Part shown: in pieces, positions 17,516-26,538 of the stretch
Layout of the letters: each line of letters starts with the position of its first letter
Numbering within the stretch: the stretch's first letter is position 1
From: Sporosarcina sp. D27
GTDB lineage: Bacteria; Bacillota; Bacilli; Bacillales_A; Planococcaceae
Direction: 5' to 3'
NCBI RefSeq assembly: GCF_000586555.1
Contig: NZ_AZUC01000017.1
Span: forward strand, 1-55,759
DNA length: 55,759 nt
Position numbers and translations under genes: made by a program
Notes under the pieces: generated by a model
Told to the model about the DNA's origin: nothing
The model's database searches: none
Seen by the model: the letters and a program-made list of their open reading frames with translations, nothing else

Positions 17516-18493
17516 TTATACTGTGAACACGATTTTACCGAACTGAGTGCTGTCTTCAAGCATACTAAACCCTTCTAGTGCATCTTCTAGTGGCATAGTG
17601 CGATCAATCACAGGTCGAATGTTATGCTCTTTTGAGAAAGCAAGCATCTCTCTCAACTCATCGCGACTTCCCATCATCGAGCCGATGATCTCTTGTTGGT
17701 TATTGAAAAGTTCACGTAAATCCAAGTCGATTACGTCTTCAGTGGTTGCACCGAACACAACTAATCGTCCACCCTTTTTCAAACATGCGAGAGAACGATT
17801 AAATGTGGCTTTTCCTACACTTTCGATGACGAGGTCTATTGTTTCATCCTTCAACACTTCGTTCCAATCTGCATTTGTATCGATTGCGCGATCCGCTCCA
17901 AGTTTCAAAGCATGTGCTCTCTTTTCTTCACTTCTTGAAGTGACAATAACACGGGCACCGATTGCTTTTGCAAATTGGATAATGAATGTAACAACTCCAC
18001 TCCCCGCTCCCGGAACCAATACAGTGTCATCTTTTTTTACTTTTCCACGCGTCACAAGTGCACGAAAGCCTGTCAGACCTGCTAATGCGATACTTGCTGA
18101 CTCTTCCCATGTCAAGTAGGCCGGGCGGGGTTCTAGTTGTTCCTGTGATAGGACAATTTTTTCTGAAAAGGTTCCATCATCAGGCATCCCCAGTGGACCA
18201 AATCCTTCAGGAGAACCATCACTTTTTTCAAACCAGTTAAGAGACGGGTTGACCAAAACTTCATCACCAACTGACCATTTTGTAACTCCCTCTCCAACTG
18301 ACTCGACCACCCCTGCACCATCAGACCCTAGGATTAGGTCATGTCCTTTGTTATCTCTTCTAGCTGGTATGTATAGGTCTCTTCTATTTAGTCCGGCAGT
18401 TTTGATAGCCACTACAACTTCTCCGCTTTTTGCAAAAGGTGTGGGCATTTCTCCTAATCTAAGTCCATTGTCTCCATGAATAATCGCTTTCAC
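17516..18493 (-). CDS. MDR-family zinc-type alcohol dehydrogenase/quinone oxidoreductase
   Basis: 325 aa. GroES-like N-terminal domain (AGLNRRDLYIP, GSDGAGVV), then a Rossmann domain with VPGAGSGVVTFIIQFAKAIGA for NAD(P)H. Structural-zinc cysteines and the catalytic Cys are not present in the usual places, so it resembles zinc-free quinone/enoyl reductases (YogA-like). The substrate cannot be told. I chose GTG at 18493 since AGGAAGG lies 9 nt upstream and the resulting VKAIIHGD matches family N-termini; an ATG seven codons earlier overlaps the binding site. Confidence 0.8.
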   Translation of the reverse strand: MKAIIHGDNGLRLGEMPTPFAKSGEVVVAIKTAGLNRRDLYIPARRDNKGHDLILGSDGAGVVESVGEGVTKWSVGDEVLVNPSLNWFEKSDGSPEGFGPLGMPDDGTFSEKIVLSQEQLEPRPAYLTWEESASIALAGLTGFRALVTRGKVKKDDTVLVPGAGSGVVTFIIQFAKAIGARVIVTSRSEEKRAHALKLGADRAIDTNADWNEVLKDETIDLVIESVGKATFNRSLACLKKGGRLVVFGATTEDVIDLDLRELFNNQQEIIGSMMGSRDELREMLAFSKEHNIRPVIDRTMPLEDALEGFSMLEDSTQFGKIVFTV

Positions 18494-18570
18494 TGTCAAC
18501 TTCCTTCCTATCATATAATTGTTCGAATCTTCCGGTTACCACCTCATCATATCGTATTTCAGAGAAAAGC

Positions 18571-18610
18571 CAAAATAAAAAACACAATAGCCATGAAGGT
18601 CCATTGTGTT
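18571..18610 (-). terminator. Terminator of the XRE regulator gene
   Basis: AACACAAT (18581-18588) pairs with ATTGTGTT (18603-18610), with some inner pairing. On the minus strand it is followed by TTTTTTATTTT. Confidence 0.75.
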
Positions 18611-18618
18611 TCGTTCCC

Positions 18619-19131
18619 TTATTTTGCTTCAGGTGTTTTTTGAAGACGGCACTTCAATTTTGCGAGTTCAAGTAATTCAAGGACGTCTTTTTTAGGTAGG
18701 TCCGTTAGTAAATTAAGTAATTCACGTTCAGCAAGACGGCGTCCTTTACCACTACGGTAACGATTTTTGTTACTTGCGTCTAATTGCGTATAAAGGATAT
18801 TTGTTTCGTCATCCTGTTCATCTGAAAACCCATCAACAGTGATTGTTTCGCGTAATCTTTCATATAATGACTCTGCACTAGCAGTATTCGCTTGTTTAAA
18901 AGCAGAAGACTTTTTTGAGTCACCAAGAATAAGCTCGTCCGTTGATATATTAAATCGCTCAGAGATTTTTGCAACCCATGCTGCTGATGGTGCGTTTTTT
19001 CCTTTTTCCCAATCTTTAATACGGCTGGCTGATGTCCCGATAGCAGCACCAAACGCCATCATGGATAAACCTCTTTGCTCTCTTAGTTCCTTTAACCTAA
19101 TACCAAATCCTTCTTTACTCCAGTCGTTCAC
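18619..19131 (-). CDS. XRE-family transcriptional regulator
   Basis: 170 aa. An N-terminal helix-turn-helix (about 10-65: IRLKELREQRGLSMMAFG, then IKDWEKGKNAPS) binds DNA. The C-terminal half (about 75-170) is helical and charged, ends in a Leu-rich stretch (LLNLLTDLPKKDVLELLELAKLK) and matches no domain I recognise; it may dimerise or bind a ligand. Start is GTG at 19131 with GGAGG 7 nt upstream. It has its own promoter (TTGACA box) and terminator. Targets unknown. Not phage-linked as far as the neighbours show. Confidence 0.8.
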   Translation of the reverse strand: MNDWSKEGFGIRLKELREQRGLSMMAFGAAIGTSASRIKDWEKGKNAPSAAWVAKISERFNISTDELILGDSKKSSAFKQANTASAESLYERLRETITVDGFSDEQDDETNILYTQLDASNKNRYRSGKGRRLAERELLNLLTDLPKKDVLELLELAKLKCRLQKTPEAK

Positions 19132-19161
19132 AAAAAATCCTCCTCTAATATCTAGTATTAC

Positions 19162-19191
19162 TATTATTTTTCATTTCTTGGTATTTGTCAA
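19162..19191 (-). promoter_or_regulatory. Promoter of the XRE regulator
   Basis: A perfect TTGACA (19186-19191, minus strand) is followed after 17-18 nt by AATAAT/ATAATA (19162-19168). The start codon lies about 30 nt further. Confidence 0.6.
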
Positions 19192-19252
19192 TCTTTTATT
19201 TATTAATAAAAAGGTAGTATCATATATGGCTTTCCTTAGGGAAACATCTATT

Positions 19253-19741
19253 TCAATATCCTGTTTTTTGTCTTTCATAATTTTTCTCATTCTTTTCAAT
19301 GTACGCATCGTAGATTTCTTTCAACGAAAATCCAAGCTTTTCAGCAAGCGTTCCATACTGATTCCAAAGACCCGTATATGTAGCCATATCTGGATGTTGG
19401 CCGAATTCAAGTACTGCTTGATTGGTTTTAAGGAATGTTGTTGTTAGAGAATCGGATGAAGTGTCAAAGCGCCACTCATTGAAATTCGTCAAGTCCTTGA
19501 CAATCCCTAACGATAAGAGAAAATGAATGGAATCTACATATTCTTCTAGCACAACAGAACGAGCAGAGGAACCCTTTAAGCTCCAAAACTTAAAGCATCT
19601 CGTTTCATTTGCCAACTCAGAAAGTTCGACAAGCAATGCGAGGACTTTGTCTTCAAAAAGGTTTCTTCCTGTAAGATCGTGTTGCGCCTGTATGTATGAA
19701 TCGAGCTCTTGTTGCATGTGAAATAATTTGTTCATATCCAA
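19253..19741 (-). CDS. Dimeric all-alpha dUTPase (dUTP diphosphatase)
   Basis: 162 aa, all-alpha NTP pyrophosphohydrolase fold. The metal-binding pairs are E39/E42 (VELSELANETRCFKFWS) and E67/D70 (EEYVDSIHFLL), the family pattern ExxE...ExxD. It hydrolyses dUTP to dUMP and diphosphate, keeping uracil out of DNA and feeding thymidylate synthesis. Start is TTG at 19741, with GGGGG 8 nt upstream; the in-frame ATG two codons later is too far from that site. It follows ysdA by 35 nt, so probably cotranscribed. Confidence 0.85.
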   Translation of the reverse strand: MDMNKLFHMQQELDSYIQAQHDLTGRNLFEDKVLALLVELSELANETRCFKFWSLKGSSARSVVLEEYVDSIHFLLSLGIVKDLTNFNEWRFDTSSDSLTTTFLKTNQAVLEFGQHPDMATYTGLWNQYGTLAEKLGFSLKEIYDAYIEKNEKNYERQKTGY

Positions 19742-19776
19742 TGAGATTGCCCCCTATCGTATTATTTTGACCATTG

Positions 19777-20070
19777 TTAAAAGAATTGCTTTATAACCGG
19801 CATTTGAAGTCCCGTGAGATAGAGGATGATTACAACATCAATCATGGCCAGCATTAGAAATCCTACACGGAAATTAGTATGAAGCGTTTTATGACGAAAT
19901 ACTTGCATCCCAAAATAAGCGCCTATTCCGCCACCGAATATCGCAAGTAGCCACAAATTCTTTTCAGATACACGACTTTTTTTCCGCTTGGCTTGTCGTT
20001 TGTCATAACCCATCGTAATAAATGCCCATATGGACAAAAATACGATCCACTCGATTCCTAGTGTCTCCAT
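19777..20070 (-). CDS. ysdA: DUF1294 membrane protein YsdA
   Basis: 97 aa. Three hydrophobic segments (about 6-20, 39-58, 69-85) flank a basic stretch (KRQAKRKKSR). The motif IFGGGIGAYFGMQVFRHKT is typical of DUF1294. Function is unknown for the family. In B. subtilis ysdA follows rplT, as here. A strong terminator after rplT (20144-20186) means it is transcribed from its own promoter. ATG preceded by GAGGAGAG. Confidence 0.88.
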   Translation of the reverse strand: METLGIEWIVFLSIWAFITMGYDKRQAKRKKSRVSEKNLWLLAIFGGGIGAYFGMQVFRHKTLHTNFRVGFLMLAMIDVVIILYLTGLQMPVIKQFF

Positions 20071-20143
20071 AAAAAACTCTCCTCACTCTTACTTGTCGGT
20101 TATATTTCTAAAACCTTTACAACAATCCTCGAAAGATTTCTAA

Positions 20144-20186
20144 CAAAAAAACGTCACAGTCCCATTCAAATCGGGACCGTGACGTT
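20144..20186 (-). terminator. Terminator of infC-rpmI-rplT
   Basis: A 14-bp stem (AACGTCACGGTCCC with GGGACTGTGACGTT on the minus strand, one G-T pair) is followed by a run of seven T. It lies 12 nt after the rplT stop. Confidence 0.93.
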
Positions 20187-20197
20187 CAGGAAATCAA

Positions 20198-20557
20198 TTA
20201 TTTAGAAAGTGATTTCTTAGCTGTCTCAGCAAATTGAGCAAATGCAGCTGCATCTGTTACTGCAAGATCAGCAAGCATTTTACGGTTAACGTCAATACCA
20301 GCAACTTTAAGACCGTGCATAAGTGTGCTGTAAGACATACCATTTACACGAGCTGCCGCGTTGATACGTGTGATCCAAAGTCTACGGAAGTCCCGTTTCT
20401 TCTGGCGACGGTCACGGTAAGCATAGTTCAATGATTTCATGACTTGTTGGTTTGCTACTCGGTAGAGACGGTGTTTAGAACCAAAATACCCTTTTGCTAA
20501 TTTCAATACTCGATTACGACGCTTGCGCGTCACTGTTCCACCTTTTACGCGTGGCAT
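20198..20557 (-). CDS. rplT: 50S ribosomal protein L20
   Basis: 119 aa, very basic N-terminus ([19 protein letters not shown]), standard length. It binds 23S rRNA early in 50S assembly and, in B. subtilis, binds the infC leader to terminate transcription of its own operon. The leader here (21515-21675) fits that scheme. Third gene of infC-rpmI-rplT. ATG with GCAGGAGGTAA upstream. Confidence 0.97.
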   Translation of the reverse strand: MPRVKGGTVTRKRRNRVLKLAKGYFGSKHRLYRVANQQVMKSLNYAYRDRRQKKRDFRRLWITRINAAARVNGMSYSTLMHGLKVAGIDVNRKMLADLAVTDAAAFAQFAETAKKSLSK

Positions 20558-20651
20558 AGTTCATTACCTCCTGCTATTCCTGTAAGAATATATTAGATTT
20601 GAATTCAGTGGGATCGCTATCCGTTCGGATCAGCTTACCAGGGTGAAGCTA

Positions 20652-20852
20652 TTACTTCATGTACGTAATCATTTCACGAATACGCTTGTAATCGCCTGAA
20701 GAAATGAGTGATCCTTTGCGCAAGTGACGCTTTGCTTTTGTCGACTTGTTAGCGAAAAGGTGGCTAGTTTTAGCGCGGCCGCGCTTCACTTTACCGCTTC
20801 CTGTTTTTTTGAAACGTTTCGCGGATCCGCGGTGAGTTTTCATTTTTGGCAT
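20652..20852 (-). CDS. rpmI: 50S ribosomal protein L35
   Basis: 66 aa, basic, with the family start [19 protein letters not shown] and end [13 protein letters not shown]. Structural protein of the 50S subunit. It lies 30 nt after infC and 94 nt before rplT, in the classic order. ATG follows AGGAGGAA. Confidence 0.97.
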   Translation of the reverse strand: MPKMKTHRGSAKRFKKTGSGKVKRGRAKTSHLFANKSTKAKRHLRKGSLISSGDYKRIREMITYMK

Positions 20853-20882
20853 GATCTGTTCCTCCTAAATCGTTTGTTCGTA

Positions 20883-21401
20883 TTACTTTTTTTCAGCAAT
20901 TGGAGCAAGCATCAAGAACATGCTGCGTCCATCCATCTTAGGGCGGACCTCAACTGTTCCAACTTCTTTACAAGCTTCTGCAAACTTGTCAAGAACGCGC
21001 TGTCCAATTTCTTTGTGAGTAATCGCACGTCCGCGGAAACGGATGGATGCTTTTACTTTGTCACCAGCTTCAAGGAATTTAATTCCGTTACGAAGCTTTG
21101 TTTGAAAATCGTGCTCATCGATTGTCGGGCTAAGCCGAACTTCTTTGACCTGGATAATCTTTTGATTCTTTCGGACTTCCCGCTCTTTTTTCTGCTGCTC
21201 GAACTTAAACTTTCCATAGTCCATAACGCGGGCTACAGGCGGTTTAGCTGTTGGCGCTACAAGGACGAGGTCCAAGTTGGCACGTGCAGCAATGTCAAGT
21301 GCTTCGTTGCGGGACTTAATGCCGAGCTGATCACCATTGTGGTCGATAAGTCGTAGTTCACGGGCACGAATTCCTTCGTTCACATACATATCTTTGCTAA
21401 T
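20883..21401 (-). CDS. infC: Translation initiation factor IF-3, with an ATT start codon
   Basis: 172 aa. N-terminal domain with [21 protein letters not shown], then the basic linker ([15 protein letters not shown]) and the C-terminal domain with [21 protein letters not shown]-3 keeps the 30S subunit free and proofreads start codons. No ATG, GTG or TTG sits at the right place. GGAGG (21411-21415) is exactly 9 nt from an ATT at 21401, giving [10 protein letters not shown], which aligns with known IF-3 N-termini. An ATG four codons later (21389) would be 21 nt from the site. ATT starts are known for infC and let IF-3 repress its own synthesis. Preceded by an L20-type attenuator leader. Confidence 0.93.
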   Translation of the reverse strand: MSKDMYVNEGIRARELRLIDHNGDQLGIKSRNEALDIAARANLDLVLVAPTAKPPVARVMDYGKFKFEQQKKEREVRKNQKIIQVKEVRLSPTIDEHDFQTKLRNGIKFLEAGDKVKASIRFRGRAITHKEIGQRVLDKFAEACKEVGTVEVRPKMDGRSMFLMLAPIAEKK

Positions 21402-21514
21402 CGTAATCCACCTCCGAATAATATCTCGCGAATACACTGTTTGAGCAGTCTGCACCGATTCGGCACAGCTTGCAAAACCGTTCAGCATTCTGAGCCTTCA
21501 GGTAATGAGGCAAT

Positions 21515-21544
21515 AAAAAAAGCAGACAAATGGATGATTTGTCT
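21515..21544 (-). terminator. Attenuator terminator in the infC leader
   Basis: AGACAAAT (21524-21531) pairs with ATTTGTCT (21537-21544), loop GGATG. On the minus strand it is followed by GC and seven T. It lies between the promoter and the infC start, so transcripts can stop before the operon. Confidence 0.88.
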
Positions 21545-21673
21545 ACCCGCAATCGCACACGTATTTACACACGTGGCTTCACTACTGTGCTAACCTCAAC
21601 AACTACCAATTTGGCGTCGATCAGGTGAGAAGCGGGCAGCTCCTTCTTGTATCACAAACTGTATTCTTTAACC
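21545..21673 (-). ncRNA. Ribosomal protein L20 leader of the infC operon
   Basis: The roughly 130-nt transcript between the promoter and the attenuator holds the block GAAGGAGCTGCCCGCTTCTC followed by ACCTGATCGACGCC, which I recognise from L20 leaders of Bacillales. A CACGTGTG/ACACGTG-rich stem and a partner for the terminator follow. In B. subtilis L20 binds this RNA, mimicking its rRNA site, and favours the terminator. Identity rests on recognition of the motif and position. Confidence 0.8.
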
Positions 21674-21679
21674 TTATCT

Positions 21680-21708
21680 ACTTTATCATCCTTTAGAGAA
21701 AGTGTCAA
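21680..21708 (-). promoter_or_regulatory. Promoter of infC-rpmI-rplT
   Basis: Perfect TTGACA (21703-21708) and TAAAGT (21680-21685) with a 17-nt spacer on the minus strand. Predicted start near 21673. Confidence 0.85.
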
Positions 21709-21738
21709 GGGTTTTTCATTGAAATAGAAAGTTAGCGT

Positions 21739-21866
21739 GTTGATTTGCGCTTCGGGCGGACGCTTTCCGAGGGGCACGGCTTCAGCCGCTTCCTTCGCTT
21801 TGCTCAGTCCAGGGTCTTCAGCTCGTGCTGATCCCTTCGGAGTCGCCGCCCTACGCTACAATCAAC
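21739..21866 (-). repeat. 128-bp palindromic intergenic repeat, copy B
   Basis: Full copy between the thrS stop and the infC promoter, oriented opposite to copy C. Ends GTTGATT/AATCAAC pair (7 bp), then an 8-nt partly paired stretch, then GGGCGG/CCGCCC (6 bp). The interior can form smaller hairpins, for example TCAGC/GCTGA on the minus strand. Aligned without gaps to copy C, about 103 of 128 bases agree by hand count. No open frame or transposase is associated. No other hairpin follows thrS, so this copy might also act as its 3' end. Confidence 0.85.
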
Positions 21867-21910
21867 GGTATCGTTCTTAGACTTGCTATTCTACTAGAAA
21901 CTGCACCAAT

Positions 21911-23842
21911 TTAATGAGCTACGTCACTTTTCAAGAGTTCTAGGAATGCTTCGAATGCCATGGATTCGGAGTTTTGTTCTCCGTATTTGCGGACGTTGAC
22001 GTTGCCCGTTTCGATTTCTTTGTCTCCTAGTACGAGCATGTATGGAACTTTTTGAACTTGGGCTTCACGGATTTTGTAGCCAATTTTTTCTTCGCGGCTG
22101 TCGAGGTCTACTCGGTATCCAGCTGCGACGAGTTGTTCGCGGACTTTGTCTGCGTAGTCGAAGTGTGCTTCAGGTGATACTGGAATGACTTCGACTTGGA
22201 TTGGTGCGAGCCATGTTGGGAATGCTCCTTTGTATTCTTCGATTAAGAAGGCTACGAAGCGTTCCATTGTGGATACGACACCTCTGTGGATGACTACTGG
22301 ACGGTGTTGCTTTCCGTCTTCTCCGACGTAAGTAAGGTCGAAGCGTTCTGGTAGCAAGAAGTCCAATTGAACTGTGGAGAGTGTTTCTTCCATTCCTATT
22401 GCCGTTTTCACTTGGACGTCAAGTTTAGGACCATAGAATGCCGCTTCGCCGTCTGCTTCAGTGTAGTCAAGGCCCATGTCGTCCATCGCGTCTTTCAACA
22501 TGTGTTGTGCGCGTTCCCACATTGCATCATCATCGAAATACTTCTCAGTGTCTGCAGGGTCCCGGTATGAAAGACGGAACGAGTAGTCCGTAATGTTAAA
22601 GTCTTTATATACATCAATGATAAGTTGAACTGTACGCTGGAACTCGTCTTTAATTTGGTCTGGACGAACGAAGATGTGTGCATCGTTCAGAGTCATCCCA
22701 CGAACCCGTTGAAGACCTGAAAGTGCTCCCGACATTTCGTAGCGGTGCATTGTGCCGAGTTCCGCGATACGAATTGGCAGGTTCCGGTATGAGTGAATAC
22801 CATTTTTGTAGATCATCATGTGATGAGGGCAATTCATCGGGCGAAGTACTAAGTCTTCGTTGTCCATACTCATTACAGGGAACATGCCGTCTTGGTAGTG
22901 ATCCCAGTGACCCGATGTTTTGTACAACTCGACGCTACCTAGAACTGGTGTGTACACGTGGTCGTAGCCAAGACGCTCTTCTTTGTCTACGATGTAGCGC
23001 TCGATCACTCGACGAATTGTTGCACCTTTTGGAAGCCAAAGTGGAAGTCCCTGGCCGACTTTTTGAGAGTTCATGAACAAATCTAATTCTTTACCAATTT
23101 TACGGTGATCGCGTTCTTTTGCTTCTTCTAGCATTTTCAAGTGCGCTTGAAGTTCTTCTTTTTTGAAGAAAGCTGTTCCGTAAATACGCTGTAACATTTT
23201 GTTATCGGAATTACCGCGCCAGTAAGCACCAGCGATACTTAGCAACTTGAATTCTTTGAGCTTACCTGTATACGGCACGTGGACGCCACGACACAAGTCG
23301 AAAAACTCTCCTTGTTCATAGATGGAAACCTGCTCATCTTCAGGAATAGCTTGGAGCAATTCCAATTTGTATTCGTCATCGATTTCTTTAAAGCGACGCT
23401 CCGCTTCAGCGCGTGACACGTCGTGACGAACCACTTCCAAGTTCTCTCCGATAATTCGTTTCATTTCTTTTTCAAGTTCTGGTAGGTCATCTGCAGTAAT
23501 CGGTGTAGGAGAATCGATATCATAGTAGAAACCATTATCAATTGCTGGACCTATTCCAAGTTTTGCATCCGGGAATTTACGTTTTACTGCTTGAGCTAGT
23601 AAGTGAGCGGTACTGTGGCGTAAGATTTCAAGTGCTTCTGGAGATTGTTGAGTAACGATCGCAATATCTCCATCTTGTTGGATTGGTGTTTTCAAGTCGA
23701 TGAGCTGTTCACCGAGCTTACCTGCAAGTGCACTTTTACGAAGTCCCGGGCTGATTGAAGCTGCTACATCTTCAGTTGTTGTGCCAGCAGGAAACTCCTT
23801 AACCGCGCCATCCGGAAATTTTAAATGAATTGAATTTGACAT
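21911..23842 (-). CDS. thrS: Threonyl-tRNA synthetase
   Basis: 643 aa, standard length. Order: TGS domain (about 1-63), editing/SAD domain (about 65-225, with [13 protein letters not shown] and the zinc-type CRGVHVP), class II catalytic core (about 270-535, with [12 protein letters not shown] and [12 protein letters not shown]), and anticodon-binding domain (about 540-643). It charges tRNA-Thr and is controlled by the T-box leader just upstream. ATG follows AAAAGGAG. Confidence 0.97.
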   Translation of the reverse strand: MSNSIHLKFPDGAVKEFPAGTTTEDVAASISPGLRKSALAGKLGEQLIDLKTPIQQDGDIAIVTQQSPEALEILRHSTAHLLAQAVKRKFPDAKLGIGPAIDNGFYYDIDSPTPITADDLPELEKEMKRIIGENLEVVRHDVSRAEAERRFKEIDDEYKLELLQAIPEDEQVSIYEQGEFFDLCRGVHVPYTGKLKEFKLLSIAGAYWRGNSDNKMLQRIYGTAFFKKEELQAHLKMLEEAKERDHRKIGKELDLFMNSQKVGQGLPLWLPKGATIRRVIERYIVDKEERLGYDHVYTPVLGSVELYKTSGHWDHYQDGMFPVMSMDNEDLVLRPMNCPHHMMIYKNGIHSYRNLPIRIAELGTMHRYEMSGALSGLQRVRGMTLNDAHIFVRPDQIKDEFQRTVQLIIDVYKDFNITDYSFRLSYRDPADTEKYFDDDAMWERAQHMLKDAMDDMGLDYTEADGEAAFYGPKLDVQVKTAIGMEETLSTVQLDFLLPERFDLTYVGEDGKQHRPVVIHRGVVSTMERFVAFLIEEYKGAFPTWLAPIQVEVIPVSPEAHFDYADKVREQLVAAGYRVDLDSREEKIGYKIREAQVQKVPYMLVLGDKEIETGNVNVRKYGEQNSESMAFEAFLELLKSDVAH

Positions 23843-23878
23843 GTCAATGCACTCCTTTTATCTATTTTTGAACACAAA

Positions 23879-24145
23879 AAAGCCCCATCCCATAAAGGGA
23901 CGAGACTTGTACTCGCGGTTCCACCCTTCTTCCTCCAATCCGGAACAAACCGGAAAGATGAAGCTTAAAGCGGCTAACGGGCCGGGGCCGTCAACAGGTA
24001 CTTAAGAGCATACTCAATGGTTCCCTGTTGCTGCTCAAAGGCGGTAGATTGGTGTCGTGTCCTGCAAGGTTCTCAGCAAATCCCTTGCTCTCTGTAGGCC
24101 GTTCCAACAATCGTTGTCCTTGTCAAAGCATTTTATCATTGTGTT
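23879..24145 (-). ncRNA. Threonine T-box riboswitch of thrS
   Basis: The conserved T-box sequence AAGGGTGGAACCGCG is at 23914-23928 (minus strand). A terminator hairpin with a T run follows at 23879-23905. Upstream, AGAGAGCAAGGGATTTGC and GCTGAGAACCTTGC form the expected Stem I parts. ACC codons at 24051-24053 or 24043-24045 are candidate specifiers and agree with threonine. Uncharged tRNA-Thr should stabilise the antiterminator and let thrS be transcribed. Confidence 0.93.
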
Positions 24146-24151
24146 GTGATT

Positions 24152-24180
24152 AGTATAGTGAATGTTATCGGGAATTGCAA
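24152..24180 (-). promoter_or_regulatory. Promoter of the thrS T-box transcript
   Basis: TTGCAA (24175-24180) and TATACT (24152-24157), spacer exactly 17 nt, minus strand. Start predicted near 24145. The box lies 19-47 nt past the dnaI stop. Confidence 0.8.
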
Positions 24181-24198
24181 GAGGATTACAGAAAACAA

Positions 24199-25152
24199 TC
24201 AGTCTTTTCCAGGATTTCTACGATTTTTCCCTGATAATAACATCGGATCACTCATTATTTTAATCCGTTCCATGATGCGTGCAGCTTTGATGGGTTCTTT
24301 CTCACCACGTTGTGAAAAGGTGAGATGATGCTCTAGTTCAGATAATGTAAAGTTCGATGTAAAAAATGTAGGAAGCTGATCTGCCATGCGATACTGCAGT
24401 ATGGTTCCTAACACTTCATCGCGCGCCCAGGCTGTCATCGATTCTGCACCAATGTCGTCAATCATGAGAACTGATGCCTTTTTTACAAAATCAATTTTTT
24501 CGTTCAGAGAATTATCCTGAATCGACTGTTTTATTTCACGTAAAAATTCAGGTAAGTAAACCACTACAGTACGTATTTGCCGATTTGCCAATTCGTTAGC
24601 AAGAGCACCTAAAATAAAGGACTTTCCGGTACCAAACTTACCATGGATATACAATCCTTTTTCAGGTAGAACACCGGTTTCTACGTATTGTGTAATGAAT
24701 TCACTTGCCTTATCCACGATATCTAGACGGCTGGAATCGTAATATGTGTCAACATCAATGAGTTGTGCTTTCATGACATCTTTAGGCATGTACAAGCTAT
24801 TCAGCATCTTATTAACAGCCCGCTTCTCATCGTCCCGTTCTTTCTTCGGACAGCGGGTATATGTCACATCGATTAGCCCCTGATTTAAGGTTAGCTTTGG
24901 TTCGAACCCCTTCATAACATTAATACATCCTTCAAGGTTTGGACACTTGTCACATTGATGAGATGCAGATATGAATTCGTAAAGCTTATTCAAACTCTTC
25001 TCCACAACTTGTTTATCAATCTCATTTGCATGATCTTCTATGAATTGTTGGACTTTCTCATTTGCAAGGACTTCGTTTCTTAACTCGTCATATCTTGCAG
25101 CTAAAGTTGGCGCGTTAATCACTCTTTTCATAGCCTCTCCTATACGCTCCAT
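24199..25152 (-). CDS. dnaI: Primosomal protein DnaI, helicase loader
   Basis: 317 aa. N-terminal helicase-binding region with a zinc motif (C67, C70, C76, C101), then an AAA+ ATPase domain with Walker A GKFGTGKS (171-178) and Walker B LMIDDIGAE (229-237). It loads the replicative helicase DnaC onto oriC and restarted forks together with DnaB and DnaD. The ATG at 25152 follows the dnaB stop directly, with AAAAGGGG 8 nt upstream, and MERIG matches the B. subtilis N-terminus. Third gene of nrdR-dnaB-dnaI. Confidence 0.95.
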   Translation of the reverse strand: MERIGEAMKRVINAPTLAARYDELRNEVLANEKVQQFIEDHANEIDKQVVEKSLNKLYEFISASHQCDKCPNLEGCINVMKGFEPKLTLNQGLIDVTYTRCPKKERDDEKRAVNKMLNSLYMPKDVMKAQLIDVDTYYDSSRLDIVDKASEFITQYVETGVLPEKGLYIHGKFGTGKSFILGALANELANRQIRTVVVYLPEFLREIKQSIQDNSLNEKIDFVKKASVLMIDDIGAESMTAWARDEVLGTILQYRMADQLPTFFTSNFTLSELEHHLTFSQRGEKEPIKAARIMERIKIMSDPMLLSGKNRRNPGKD

Positions 25153-26529
25153 TTAATTCACCCCTTTTCGCATTGATTCTAATTTGGCAAGTAATTCTTT
25201 TCGTTTTCTGTCATTTTCCATTTCTTCTTCGGGATTGACTTCTTTTTGAACAGAAGGCTCCTCGTCTTTGTTAAGGAACCATTCAGGCAATTTTTCTTCG
25301 CGAGTCGGCTTTTTACGTTGATTATTTGTTTTGCCGCCTTCTTTCATCCATTGTGTATACTCGTCATGCTCTTTTCGCGAATAGTCGATTGCCTTTTCGA
25401 CAGTATCTACTTTGTTCATCGCCCACCGTGAAGCAATTCGTTCTGCAAACCCATTTGTAATTTTCCCATCATTATGAAGCACAATATAATGCAAAAGAAC
25501 ATTGATAACGCCAAATGATAATTTGTGAACATTCATAAGTCGTTCTGCTATTTTCACATCTACAGAAAAAGGCTCAGCCCCTATCAAATCAAACAAAAGT
25601 TCTTTAGGAGAGGTGCTTTCAAAATATGCGATGAGCTCTTGTTGCTTGGATTGCGGCTTTTGGGATTCAGAATTACCTTGTGTCATATCAGGCACATAAA
25701 CCTTATTTAACTTCGGTGCAGCTTTTGAGATGTTCATTTTATAAAAGTCAGTAGCAGCTCTACGAAGTCGTTCTTCAGGAACTTCAAGATTCTCATCCAG
25801 TGCCATCATAATCACTTTTTGCATATCTATAGGCGAGAGTGAATACAAAAATGCTAATTTCCCAACTAACTCCCTTGAAACGCCTGCGATTGCACGTCTA
25901 GGTACCATCTGTTCTGAAAGACCGCTCATCATTAAGTCAAAGTCAAAAAAGCTATGGTCGAACGGAATACCATTAGATTCTTTACGATCACTCAGCTGCT
26001 GTTCGTTAAGTAGCTCATGGGCATTTCCATTAACCGGTGTATAAACATCTAAAAAATTTCTTGAAACTTCTTTATAGTTTTCCATATCCAATTGTTCTGT
26101 AACGAATCGAGAACGTAATTCTCTATAAGCTTGTTCTCCGATTTTACTGAATAAGAACGTGGCAAGTAATGGATCGTGAAAGAAACGTTCCGCATCTAAC
26201 GGTGGGAGCAACTCATAGACAAATGTTCTGTTTTCCTCATCTGAGTTCATGTAAGAACGTAGTAAGCCAATAGCCTCCAATGAAATTCTAGCTTGAAAGA
26301 CAGTTTTCAGCGGCATGCTTAAGTTGTTCATGAGATGGTAATGGCTAAACTGACGTTTTTCATTTGTCTCGCCATCTGCCCACATAGTTAAAAACAAACT
26401 TATCGGCTCAGGACCTATTAATGGTTGATAAAAGAGGGAGAGAAGTTGTCTGTCATAATCGGAAAATGGAGTAGAAAACCTTAACATATACGTATCAACA
26501 GGTTGCAGTTCTTGGTAAAGCATACTCAT
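25153..26529 (-). CDS. dnaB: Replication initiation and membrane attachment protein DnaB
   Basis: 458 aa, close to the B. subtilis length. The N-terminal part (YQPLIGPEPISLFLTMW) and the DnaB/DnaD-like C-terminal helices (about 310-400, RIASRWAMNKVDTVEKAIDYS) are typical of Firmicute DnaB, unrelated to the E. coli helicase of that name. It helps open and load helicase at oriC and links the origin to the membrane. Two starts two codons apart (26529 and 26523) share the AAGGAGGGG site. It lies 9 nt after nrdR. Confidence 0.93.
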   Translation of the reverse strand: MSMLYQELQPVDTYMLRFSTPFSDYDRQLLSLFYQPLIGPEPISLFLTMWADGETNEKRQFSHYHLMNNLSMPLKTVFQARISLEAIGLLRSYMNSDEENRTFVYELLPPLDAERFFHDPLLATFLFSKIGEQAYRELRSRFVTEQLDMENYKEVSRNFLDVYTPVNGNAHELLNEQQLSDRKESNGIPFDHSFFDFDLMMSGLSEQMVPRRAIAGVSRELVGKLAFLYSLSPIDMQKVIMMALDENLEVPEERLRRAATDFYKMNISKAAPKLNKVYVPDMTQGNSESQKPQSKQQELIAYFESTSPKELLFDLIGAEPFSVDVKIAERLMNVHKLSFGVINVLLHYIVLHNDGKITNGFAERIASRWAMNKVDTVEKAIDYSRKEHDEYTQWMKEGGKTNNQRKKPTREEKLPEWFLNKDEEPSVQKEVNPEEEMENDRKRKELLAKLESMRKGVN

Positions 26530-26538
26530 TTCCCCTCC

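Noticed and set aside
24098..24126. TTGACA at 24121-24126 as the thrS promoter
   Set aside because: No -10 box follows at a proper distance; TTGCAA-17-TATACT upstream explains the full T-box leader, and this TTGACA falls inside the RNA.
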